Source: G965218495 sp965218495 (GTDB lineage: Bacteria > Bacteroidota > Rhodothermia > Rhodothermales > Bin80). Taken from it: 64,000 nucleotides of DNA. Below are positions 33,642 to 42,200 of the stretch, in pieces. Numbering within the stretch: position 1 is the stretch's first letter; each line of letters starts with the position of its first letter. The stretch lies in the NCBI GenBank assembly GCA_965218495.1, contig OZ244626.1:248001-312000 (forward strand), given 5' to 3'. The notes beneath the pieces are model-generated. The model was given only the letters and a program-made list of their open reading frames with translations. It was not told the origin of the DNA and did not search any database. A program made the translations under genes and the position numbers.

Positions 33642-35875
33642 TGGATGAAGGTGTAGGTGTACTTCAAGAGCAACGTGCGGCTTTCCAGTGCGGGGAGCAC
33701 AGGATCCACCCCGTACCGATCAGTGTTGCGGCCCTCGTTGAATACTATCCAGAGGTCGTTGCCCTCGCGGAAGTTATAGCGGAATCGCAGGTTGGCCAGA
33801 AAGTTGTCGGTTGAGGCATTGTACTGCAAAAACGCGTTGAGGGACATCTTGGTCGAAAGGCCGATCTGCGTACGAATGCGCCCGATGTGGACACTGAATC
33901 CGTCGTTGCGCACCGGAAAGCGAACACGGTTAAACTGGTAGGCGGCCCCGAGCTCCAGAAACCGGGTCACATTCCACGTGGGCTCGATTTCTAGGCCAAC
34001 ATTGCTGCCGTCGTAGAAGGTCCCCGCGGTGGCCGTCGCATTGGTGCGCAGCAGATGGCCATCGCTCATCTCGTAGCTCCACTCCACCACTGCGTACCGA
34101 TAGTGCCCTTCCGGAACGACAGTATTTTCGGGAAGCTCAAGCGGCTCACGGAAGTCCTCAACGTTTACTTCTAGGGTGGCGGCATGCAGGTCCCCATCCT
34201 TGAGCGCGATTGGGACTTCAAAGCGATAAAAGGCCCAATCCAAGCTTCGATCATCGTCCCTGAAGTAGTGGGTCATCAGAAACTCTCCCCGATAGGACAG
34301 CACACGAGAGGTCTCCTTGGCAAACCAGCCATACCCGACGATAAAGAAAGGGTTGAGAAAGCCCGCCCGCGACAGGAACCCAATTCCCGGCAGAAAGTCG
34401 CGGCCCTGCCACGTACCTGAAAGCGTGTAGCTGAGGCCGATTTGCGTTCGACGCTCCAGCCGAATGCGTGCAAAACCGCTGGATCCAGCCTCAAATGGGT
34501 CCAGACCTGTATCGTCGGAAAGCACTTGGGCCCACTTTAAGATCAGGTAGTTGCTTGGCGAGAATCGTAGCTGGCTGTCGAATCCATAGACGTGGTTGTA
34601 GGATCGGTCCCACCCGATGCGCGTGGTGACTATCCCGCCGACAAAAGAATTGGCGTTGAATACATCTCTGCGTAGCCGATAAACGCCAAAATTCTCTCCG
34701 GGCAGCCCGCCCGCCTTTGCTGTCTGCATGTTGAGCATGCCCACATCCCAATGCCCTACGCGGCCGACCAAGCGAACTCCGCCGATGATTGGCACCGTCT
34801 GGCCCTCATGAAGGCCGATCCTCCGAGAATGGAAAATACGGCCAAACCGGCCTAGCGTACGAAACTCAAAGATGCCCGCCCGCTCCTGAAAGAACTGGCG
34901 CTTCTCTGGAAAAAACAGCGGGAACCGCGAGAGGTTGACCTGCTGATCGTCCGCTTCTGCTTGCGCAAAGTCGGTATTAAGTGTGACATCCAGCGTAAGG
35001 TTGTTCGTTAGGTTGTACTTGAGATCAAGGCCTAAATCCCCATCCAGGTCATCACTTGCCTCGTAACGGTCCCCTGCCTCCGTCAGCTCATTAAGGCGGG
35101 AGGCGCCACTTGCCACGTAGGGGGTAATGTACAAGGGGCGGTTGGATACGGCACCTTCAAAGCGTACGCGAGCGTACTGAGAGGGCTTTGCGTACCCCAT
35201 ATCCCAGTTAGGCGGAATGGCTGGGAAAACATGGGTCTCTGCTTTGCTGGGGATCCATCGCCCCAATGCCATGCCCATCTCCACTGTCCCGTCCTGGTCC
35301 TGAAAGCTCAGGCTGGAAAACGGGATACGGATCTCGGCAAACCAGCCTTCACTCGTACGTGTTGTAGCTGCGTCCCAGTACGTATTCCAGCTCTGGTTAA
35401 TGACGCGATCGAATGGGTCACCCCCGCCAAACTCCAGATCGTTGGAGATGGCATAGTCCATTCGAACGCCATTGGGATTGGTGGAAAACCAAAGCCCATG
35501 CTGCTGATCGTTGAATGTGTCCAGGAAAACCGAGAATACATCGTCTCCACTATAGCGGTCACGGTACATCGAGTTGGCGCGCATGTCAGCAACATCATCG
35601 TAATAGAATTTTGCCGACGCGTAGATATAGTCATTGTCGTACCCAACGCGAATCTCGGTGCGCTCGGTTGCCTCTCCCAGGAATACCGGTTCGTACATCA
35701 CCATCGGTATGGGATCCAACGTTTCCCACACAGGATCGTCTAGCACGCCGTCCAAATGGATGTGCCCAGTGACGCGTTGCAGGTAGTAGATGTCCTGCGC
35801 ACGAATATTTTTCGCGTAGATGAGCGAAAGCGAGACGAAAACGAACACGGCAAAGGCCTCCCGGCGCAATCTCAT
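33638..35875 (-). CDS. DUF5916 protein: carbohydrate-binding domain plus outer-membrane barrel
   Basis: 745 aa. Signal peptide 1-26 (ends NIRAQ), then a CBM9-like domain near 35-215 (GHIHLDGVLDDPVWETLDPI, TEIRVGYDNDYIYASAKFYY, GWFAEIRIPFSSLSF), then the DUF5916 signature SRFPLFFPEKRQFFQERAGIF, and a barrel ending in an aromatic strand (LLLKYTYTFI). The domain order suggests a surface protein that binds glycans, but no substrate is known for the family. Its stop overlaps the start of the cytochrome c-Vgb gene by ATGA, and an esterase gene ends 11 bases before it, so the three form one minus-strand operon. Confidence 0.93.
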   Translation of the reverse strand: MRLRREAFAVFVFVSLSLIYAKNIRAQDIYYLQRVTGHIHLDGVLDDPVWETLDPIPMVMYEPVFLGEATERTEIRVGYDNDYIYASAKFYYDDVADMRANSMYRDRYSGDDVFSVFLDTFNDQQHGLWFSTNPNGVRMDYAISNDLEFGGGDPFDRVINQSWNTYWDAATTRTSEGWFAEIRIPFSSLSFQDQDGTVEMGMALGRWIPSKAETHVFPAIPPNWDMGYAKPSQYARVRFEGAVSNRPLYITPYVASGASRLNELTEAGDRYEASDDLDGDLGLDLKYNLTNNLTLDVTLNTDFAQAEADDQQVNLSRFPLFFPEKRQFFQERAGIFEFRTLGRFGRIFHSRRIGLHEGQTVPIIGGVRLVGRVGHWDVGMLNMQTAKAGGLPGENFGVYRLRRDVFNANSFVGGIVTTRIGWDRSYNHVYGFDSQLRFSPSNYLILKWAQVLSDDTGLDPFEAGSSGFARIRLERRTQIGLSYTLSGTWQGRDFLPGIGFLSRAGFLNPFFIVGYGWFAKETSRVLSYRGEFLMTHYFRDDDRSLDWAFYRFEVPIALKDGDLHAATLEVNVEDFREPLELPENTVVPEGHYRYAVVEWSYEMSDGHLLRTNATATAGTFYDGSNVGLEIEPTWNVTRFLELGAAYQFNRVRFPVRNDGFSVHIGRIRTQIGLSTKMSLNAFLQYNASTDNFLANLRFRYNFREGNDLWIVFNEGRNTDRYGVDPVLPALESRTLLLKYTYTFIQ

Positions 35876-35886
35876 CCAGGCTCCGT

Positions 35887-36807
35887 CTAGTATTGGTGGA
35901 ATGCCTGGGAGATGAATTCAAGTACGACGGGCAGGCTATGGCGCCAATACGTCCAGGTGTGGCCGCCATCGCGAATCCGAAACTCGTGCGGGATCTCGCG
36001 CTTCCGCATAACGATGTGCGCGAGCGAGTTACCCTCATACAGGGAGTCGTCATCCCCGCAGTCTATGAACCAGCGAACTGACTTGATGTCATCTTCGGGC
36101 AGGGATTCCAGTAGCTTGACGGCATTGTGGCGCGATACATAGGCGTCCATGTCTTCGTCACTCACGTCTGCCACTTCGTTACCCCAGCGACGCATGGTGT
36201 TTCGCAATTGCTCTCCAGAGTCGGGCCCGACCCAGGCGCTTAGTGGCGCAGCTGACGAGAAGAGGTCCGGGCGGTGTAGGGCATACAAAAAGGAGCCACC
36301 TCCGCCCATGGACAGGCCCGCGACAGCGCGGTAGCGCTTCTGGCTCTTGATCCTGAACTTCTCCTCGACATACGGCATCAATTCGTCAAAGAAAAAGTCC
36401 TCATAGCGCCACTGGTAGGCCACGTCATTGAAATACCCACGCACGCCGGTGTTGGCATCGGGCATGATGATGACCATTGGCGTGGCCTTGCCTTCTGCGA
36501 TCGCCTTGTCAGCAATATGCTGGACCTCTCCAAACTGCACCCAGCCCGTTTGGTCGTCCCCTGCTCCATGGAGCAGGTACAGCACCGGATAGCTGCGCTC
36601 GGAGGTTTCGTAGCCGGGTGGGAGGTATACGGCGTACTTGCGGGCCGAGTCGAGGATTTCGCTGTTCATCTCCAGCGCATCGTGCACCACGGAATGCTGC
36701 GCCTGTGCGGATGCCGCCAACGCTGTGGCAAGAAGAAGCAGAGTTGCGAGGTAGCGGCGCGCGCCTAGAACGAGACAAGGTGGCACCTTGCTGTAGTTGT
36801 GGGCCAT
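35887..36807 (-). CDS. Secreted esterase, EstA/enterochelin-esterase-like
   Basis: 306 aa alpha/beta hydrolase. Signal peptide ends ASAQAQ near residue 37. Oxyanion-side segment YPVLYLLHGAGDDQTGW, nucleophile elbow GLSMGG with Ser166, acid probably among D251-D253 (DCGDDDSLYEGN), and His282 in GGHTWTYWRHSL. The pattern is that of the esterase D/feruloyl-esterase-like family (PF00756). Likely hydrolyses acyl esters on polysaccharides or siderophores in the periplasm. First gene of the minus-strand operon esterase, DUF5916, Vgb; divergent from icmF with 168 bases between. Confidence 0.93.
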   Translation of the reverse strand: MAHNYSKVPPCLVLGARRYLATLLLLATALAASAQAQHSVVHDALEMNSEILDSARKYAVYLPPGYETSERSYPVLYLLHGAGDDQTGWVQFGEVQHIADKAIAEGKATPMVIIMPDANTGVRGYFNDVAYQWRYEDFFFDELMPYVEEKFRIKSQKRYRAVAGLSMGGGGSFLYALHRPDLFSSAAPLSAWVGPDSGEQLRNTMRRWGNEVADVSDEDMDAYVSRHNAVKLLESLPEDDIKSVRWFIDCGDDDSLYEGNSLAHIVMRKREIPHEFRIRDGGHTWTYWRHSLPVVLEFISQAFHQY

Positions 36808-36975
36808 AAGGGCTTCGTTTGATGGAACTATTCTAAAGTACGATGGAGGCCGAATTTAAAGTACATGATTTTAGACCCAGGCTACTCACACGCTTGAGCA
36901 GCCGCAGCGGCCAAAGACAGAGATACAAACAATGCCGCAAGGATTGGCGTACACACGACTAGACACCTTGGACAT

Positions 36976-39900
36976 ATGACGCCTGCAAATAATTCCGCGC
37001 CGTATCGGGCCCAAAACACGGTGCGATTTGTTACGGCTGCAAGCCTCTTTGACGGTCACGATGCTGCTATCAACATCATCCGGCGCGTACTGCAAGCATC
37101 TGGTGCCGAGGTTGTTCACCTTGGCCACAACCGCTCTGTCCGCGAGGTCGTTTCTACAGCGATCCAGGAAGACGCACACGGCATCGCCGTGTCCTCGTAT
37201 CAGGGGGGACATCAGGAGTATTTCCGGTACATGATTGAGCAGCTGCGCAAGCGGCAGGCGCAGCATGTCCGGGTCTACGCGGGAGGAGGTGGCGTGATCA
37301 CGGCCCCGGAGGTGGCTGTCATGGAGGCGTACGGAGTCTCCAAGGTCTTCACGGCGCAGGATGGCATGCACATGGGGCTGCAGGGTATGATCAACCTGAT
37401 GCTGGAGCAGTGCGACTTTTGCGTGGCAAGTAGCGACGCCACGACGCCGGCTGTGGCCCTCCCGCGTCAACTCTCTCGCCTGGAAGCTGGAATTGAGTCG
37501 ATGCCAGCGCTGCGTGATCGTTCGCGGTCCCTGACTCTGGGCATCACCGGTACTGGTGGTGCCGGAAAGTCTACGTTGACGGACGAATTCGTGCTGCGAT
37601 TTCTCAGGGACTTTGCCGACCTGAAGGTGGCAGTGCTATCGGTGGATCCCACGCGGCATCGTACGGGTGGCGCACTACTCGGTGACCGCATTCGCATGAA
37701 TGCTATGTATGGCGAACATGGACAAGATCCGGTGGGCGACCAGCGGGTTTTTATGCGCAGCCTGGCCACGCGCAGGGCGCACCGGTCTATCAGCGGAAAA
37801 CTGCGCGCCTGTATTGATGCCTGCCAGATTGCGGGGTTCGACTTGGTCATCGTGGAGACGGCCGGGATCGGCCAGAGCGATACAGAAATAGAGGAGATGG
37901 TCGATGTGTCGCTGTACGTCATGACGGGTGACTATGGCGCGGGCACGCAATTAGAAAAGATTGGCATGCTGGATGCTGCGGACTTCGTGGTACTAAACAA
38001 GTTTGACCGCCGCGGCAGCCGCGATGCTCTTCGCGACATCCGAAAGCAAGTTCAGCGCAACCGTTTGGCCTTTGGGCAACGACCGGAAAAGATGCCCGTC
38101 TACCCGACTATGGCGTCGCGATTCGATGATCCTGGTGTGTCGCGCCTATACGTGCATGTGATGGAAGCGCTGCACCGAACGCATGGCTTCGAGCGAAAAT
38201 CCACGCTTGAAGTACCCAGCGAGGAGCCAGTGGATGATCTCATCATCCCCGCGAGGCGGCAGCGCTACCTTGGAGAAATCGTAGAAACCTGTCGCAATTA
38301 CCGCGAATGGGCCGAAGCTCAGATTAAATATGCACGCAAGTGGGGCGAAGCGGTAGGCGTGCGTGAACAGGTAGCCGAGTGGGCACCCGAGGACGCTCGG
38401 CAGCTCACTTTGCGGCTCGACACTATGGTGTCGCACTGGTGGAAGCGACTCGCGCTGCGCAGCAAAGACATCTTAGAGCATTGGGACAGCCGCAGCGCGG
38501 AGTACCAGCAGGAGACGTATTCCTACGCGGTGCGAGGCAAGGACATTCGCGTGCCGCTTTTTCAAACGACCCTTTCAGAGCTCAAAGTGCCGCGTGTAGC
38601 ACTGCCGCAAGTGCAGGATGCGGGACAGCGTCTCCGCTTTGCGCTTCTGGAAAACCTGCCCGGGTACTTCCCTTTTGCCGCGGGTGTCTACCCATTCAAG
38701 CGTACGCAGGAGGATGCGATACGGATGTTCGCGGGTGAAGGCAGCCCTGAGCGAACGAATCGGCGGTTTCATCTGGTATCGACTGGCATGCCGGCACGCC
38801 GCTTGTCGACCGCTTTCGATTCTCCAACACTGTATGGTTTTGACCCTGACGAGCGACCCGACATCTATGGCAAGGTCGGCAATGCGGGTGTGTCGATCTG
38901 CACGCTGGATGACATGAAAAAGCTGTACAGCGGATTTGACCTGGTCGATCCCCGTACTAGTGTATCCATGACGATCAACGGTCCTGCGCCGATGATCCTG
39001 GCCATGTTCTTGAACACGGCAATCGACCAGGCGACCGAGCGCTTCTTGCGTGCGGAAGGCCGGTGGAACATGGCCGCACGCGTCATCGCGGAACAGCTCG
39101 ACCCGCATCGGCCTGCATACGTGCCATATGGCCCAGATGGCGAAGAGGATGCCCTACCTCCTACGCACGACGGTAGCGGGCTCGGGCTTCTGGGGTGCTC
39201 CTCTGCGGACCTGGTTGGCTGGAAGGTGATTTCCGATGAGGAATATCGGTCGATAAAGACGCGCGTGTTGTCCACGGTGCGGGGTACGGTACAGGCGGAC
39301 ATACTAAAGGAAGATCAGGCGCAGAACACGTGTATCTTCTCCACGGAGATGGCGCTTCGCATGATGGGCGACATTCAGCAGTACTTCGTCGACTATGGCG
39401 TTCGCAACTTCTATTCGGTCTCGATTTCCGGGTACCATATTGCAGAAGCGGGCGCCAACCCTCTTACGCAGTTGGCGTTCACGCTAGCCAACGGCTTCAC
39501 ATTCGTCGAGTACTATCTGGGCCGTGGCATGGCCATTGACGACTTTGCGCCGAACCTGTCTTTCTTTTTCTCCAATGGAATGGACCCCGAGTATAGCGTC
39601 ATAGGCCGTGTGGCGCGGCGCATTTGGGCGGTTACCATGCGGAACAAGTTCGGCGCGAATGAGCGAAGCCAGAAACTCAAGTATCACATCCAGACCTCGG
39701 GTCGCAGTCTGCACGCGCAAGAGATTGAATTTAACGACATCCGCACTACGCTGCAGGCGCTGTATGCGATCTACGACAACTGCAATAGCCTGCACACCAA
39801 TGCCTACGACGAGGCCATCACAACGCCTACCGAGGAAAGTGTGAGGCGCGCCATGGCTATCCAGCTCATTATCAACCGTGAGCTCGGTCAGGCCAAGAAC

Positions 39901-40386
39901 GAAAACCCGCTGCAGGGCTCCTTTGTCATAGAAGAACTCACGGACTTAGTCGAAGAGGCAGTGCTGCTAGAATTCGAGCGCATCAACGACCGTGGTGGGG
40001 TGCTGGGGGCAATGGAGTCGATGTACCAGCGCGGAAAGATCCAGGACGAATCCCTCAAGTACGAGTGGCGGAAGCAGTCGGGCGATCTGCCCATTATAGG
40101 CGTGAACACATTTAAGGCATCCGAGGAGGAGTCCAGCCCTGCGGTGCAGCCACAGTTTCTGTCACGATCCTCCGAATCGGAAAAAAAGCATCAGATTGCT
40201 AACTTGCGCCAATTCAAGCAGCAAAATGCGTCCAAGGTTGAAAACGCCCTGGCGCACGTGTCCCAGGTGGCACGTGCGCGCGAAAACCTGTTCGAGGCGC
40301 TAATGGATGCGGTCAGAGTCTGCACACTAGAACAGATTACACAGGAGCTATTCCGGGCTGGTGGCCAGTATCGCCGGTCCATGTAG
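36976..40386 (+). CDS. icmF: Fused isobutyryl-CoA mutase with G-protein chaperone
   Basis: Adenosylcobalamin enzyme interconverting isobutyryl-CoA and n-butyryl-CoA, or pivalyl/isovaleryl-CoA in some members. 1136 aa in three parts: an N-terminal B12 domain with the lower-ligand motif LFDGHD (residues 24-29), a MeaI-like GTPase with P-loop GTGGAGKST near 193, DPTRHRTGGALLGDR and LNKFD, and a C-terminal TIM-barrel mutase with FSVSISGYHIAEAGANPLTQLAFTLANGF. This is the IcmF architecture, not split methylmalonyl-CoA mutase. The GTPase part loads and guards the cofactor. A thymidylate kinase gene follows after 9 bases. Cofactor supply may come from the adenosyltransferase at 49.3 kb. Confidence 0.95.
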   Translation: MTPANNSAPYRAQNTVRFVTAASLFDGHDAAINIIRRVLQASGAEVVHLGHNRSVREVVSTAIQEDAHGIAVSSYQGGHQEYFRYMIEQLRKRQAQHVRVYAGGGGVITAPEVAVMEAYGVSKVFTAQDGMHMGLQGMINLMLEQCDFCVASSDATTPAVALPRQLSRLEAGIESMPALRDRSRSLTLGITGTGGAGKSTLTDEFVLRFLRDFADLKVAVLSVDPTRHRTGGALLGDRIRMNAMYGEHGQDPVGDQRVFMRSLATRRAHRSISGKLRACIDACQIAGFDLVIVETAGIGQSDTEIEEMVDVSLYVMTGDYGAGTQLEKIGMLDAADFVVLNKFDRRGSRDALRDIRKQVQRNRLAFGQRPEKMPVYPTMASRFDDPGVSRLYVHVMEALHRTHGFERKSTLEVPSEEPVDDLIIPARRQRYLGEIVETCRNYREWAEAQIKYARKWGEAVGVREQVAEWAPEDARQLTLRLDTMVSHWWKRLALRSKDILEHWDSRSAEYQQETYSYAVRGKDIRVPLFQTTLSELKVPRVALPQVQDAGQRLRFALLENLPGYFPFAAGVYPFKRTQEDAIRMFAGEGSPERTNRRFHLVSTGMPARRLSTAFDSPTLYGFDPDERPDIYGKVGNAGVSICTLDDMKKLYSGFDLVDPRTSVSMTINGPAPMILAMFLNTAIDQATERFLRAEGRWNMAARVIAEQLDPHRPAYVPYGPDGEEDALPPTHDGSGLGLLGCSSADLVGWKVISDEEYRSIKTRVLSTVRGTVQADILKEDQAQNTCIFSTEMALRMMGDIQQYFVDYGVRNFYSVSISGYHIAEAGANPLTQLAFTLANGFTFVEYYLGRGMAIDDFAPNLSFFFSNGMDPEYSVIGRVARRIWAVTMRNKFGANERSQKLKYHIQTSGRSLHAQEIEFNDIRTTLQALYAIYDNCNSLHTNAYDEAITTPTEESVRRAMAIQLIINRELGQAKNENPLQGSFVIEELTDLVEEAVLLEFERINDRGGVLGAMESMYQRGKIQDESLKYEWRKQSGDLPIIGVNTFKASEEESSPAVQPQFLSRSSESEKKHQIANLRQFKQQNASKVENALAHVSQVARARENLFEALMDAVRVCTLEQITQELFRAGGQYRRSM

Positions 40387-40395
40387 AATGAGGTC

Positions 40396-41073
40396 ATGCT
40401 AATTGCGATAGAAGGAATAGACGGTTCCGGAAAGCGCACTCAGGCAGAGCGCTTGGCAGAGTCGTTGGGCATAGCAGGGGTTTCTACCTATCGGATGTCG
40501 TTTCCGCAGTACGGCAAGACGAAGGCCGCTGAAGCCGTAAGCAAGTACCTCAATGGGCAGTTTGGTCCTCTGAAATCTATTCCACAACGCCTCGCCGCGC
40601 TGCTTTTTGCCGAGGATCGGTTTCAGAGCCGCGACATATTGGATTCGAAGTGTCGCATCCATGACATTGTCTTGGTGGACCGCTACGTGTCGTCCAATCT
40701 GGCATATCAGGGTGCGCGGTGCCCAATGCCCGCACGCAATACCTTCATTGATTGGCTGGCGAACGTAGAGTACAACATGTTCGGCATGAAGCGCGCTGAC
40801 CTCACCGTGTTTCTGGATGTGCCTGCACCGACAAGCGCCAAGCTGGTAGCCAAGAAGGCAGCCCGCGAATACACGGATCTTAAAGCCGATCTACATGAGA
40901 GCGACGTAACATACCTTTCTGTCTGCCGTGAGGTATATATGGACTTGTATGAGCGGCAGTACGGTTCGCGGTGGTTGAGGATCAACTGCATGGATGAAAG
41001 TGGTTTGCTGCGCAGCATCGAGGCCATCCACGAAGAGGTGGCGGCCAGAGTAAGCGATATCTATCACAAGTAG
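40396..41073 (+). CDS. tmk: Thymidylate kinase
   Basis: Phosphorylates dTMP to dTDP. 225 aa. P-loop GIDGSGK at residues 7-13, DRYVSSNLAYQG (the DR(Y/F) motif binding the substrate) and a lid-like KKAAREYTDLKADLHE. The P-loop lacks the arginine typical of eukaryotic enzymes, and the lid is short of arginines, so it is an unusual branch; bacterial homologues of this length exist. It starts 9 bases after icmF and may be co-transcribed. Confidence 0.88.
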   Translation: MLIAIEGIDGSGKRTQAERLAESLGIAGVSTYRMSFPQYGKTKAAEAVSKYLNGQFGPLKSIPQRLAALLFAEDRFQSRDILDSKCRIHDIVLVDRYVSSNLAYQGARCPMPARNTFIDWLANVEYNMFGMKRADLTVFLDVPAPTSAKLVAKKAAREYTDLKADLHESDVTYLSVCREVYMDLYERQYGSRWLRINCMDESGLLRSIEAIHEEVAARVSDIYHK

Positions 41074-41202
41074 CAGCAAACATCTGTAGCACGGCCCATG
41101 TGCCGCTCGACCGCTGTACATCCACATGAACCTAATTTGGCTTTTGCTACGTAATATTAGCGATCGCTGCCAAGACTCTACAGGCAATCACACTAGGCGG
41201 CC

Positions 41203-41904
41203 ATGAGACCAAGAGTATCTCGATATTGCCTCTTCCTGCTAGTCGTTGGCGCGACTAGCGCATGCAGCCAGTCTACGACAAGCCCGGCTGGCATGGATGA
41301 TGAGGACAAGCAAACCCAAGAAGGGCTGCAGGAAGGCGCTGAGACGGCGAATGGGGAATTTGCCAATGAACTCGCGGATGCCTTGGAGCAGGTCGCAGCC
41401 CTGTTGAGCGAGCGCTCGGACGAAGGTGAACCTGCTCATCTGGAGGACCTGGTGAAGTTGCTGCCGAACAAAGTTGACGGTCTGGCCGCGGTCCTGTCCG
41501 ACAGCCGCAAGAACTTTATTGGCCTTGGCGTGGCAAACGCCAGTGCAACGTATGCTGGAGACGACATTCAGATCTCCATTGACATAGTCGACCTGTCTAC
41601 TTTGGCGCCGCTGGCTTCCGTGGCCAATCGGTGGCTGGTCCAGGAGATCGATCGAGAGAGCGACCGCGGGTTTGAGCGCACGAGGAAATTCCGGCCTCGT
41701 TCGATCGAGTATCAAGTTATCGAATCTTACAGACGTGACAATGACCACTCGGAATGCGCGACTATGGTCTGGGTGGCTGACCGCTTTATTGTTTCTGTGA
41801 AGGGGAGTGGAGGCGAGGTTGAGATGGGAGACTGTACCGACGCCCGCGATGTGGTTTCATATCGCAAGTTGGAGCGACTTGCGAGGGCGCTGGCGGACGG
41901 GTAA
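41203..41904 (+). CDS. Putative lipoprotein of unknown function
   Basis: 233 aa. Lipoprotein signal ends VVGATSACS. The mature protein starts with an acidic, Glu/Gln-rich segment (about residues 30-75) and then reads LLPNKVDGLAAVLSDSRKNFIGLGVANASATYAGDDIQISIDIVDL, a pattern met in Bacteroidota lipoproteins that carry 'NFIG...SxAxxxY' motifs. I recognise no named domain. Stands alone, 129 bases after tmk and about 300 bases before the IS1634-type element. Confidence 0.75.
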   Translation: MRPRVSRYCLFLLVVGATSACSQSTTSPAGMDDEDKQTQEGLQEGAETANGEFANELADALEQVAALLSERSDEGEPAHLEDLVKLLPNKVDGLAAVLSDSRKNFIGLGVANASATYAGDDIQISIDIVDLSTLAPLASVANRWLVQEIDRESDRGFERTRKFRPRSIEYQVIESYRRDNDHSECATMVWVADRFIVSVKGSGGEVEMGDCTDARDVVSYRKLERLARALADG

Positions 41905-42200
41905 CAGGCGCGAGGTCCGGTCTTGCGCGCGGTCGTTTCGTGCTCTTATGTTGGCGCAGATCGCACCCTGCCGATTGCGTAAGGCCTTCGGCGGCGGACG
42001 CGAGCATTTCCACGCGTGAATTGTGCCGCCGTGGATTCCAGAATTGCCCGCGGAAGCGCTCATTGCGGACTGGCAGGCAGCCCAATTCAGCACTCCTAGC
42101 CCAAGTTTACCATGCACTTTTCACAAGTCCTTTATATTCAGGGACATACGTCACCCTAAAATGCCTCTTCTGGCACTACAATGGACTTCGGAAGGACTTT
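41905..42200. other. Intergenic stretch before the IS1634-type element
   Basis: No convincing gene. A 70-codon plus frame from 42023 (PPWIPELPAEALIADWQAAQF) has no recognisable domain and runs into the element. The 10-mer TGGCACTACA at 42171 recurs at 44107 just past the other end of the element. Confidence 0.45.
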
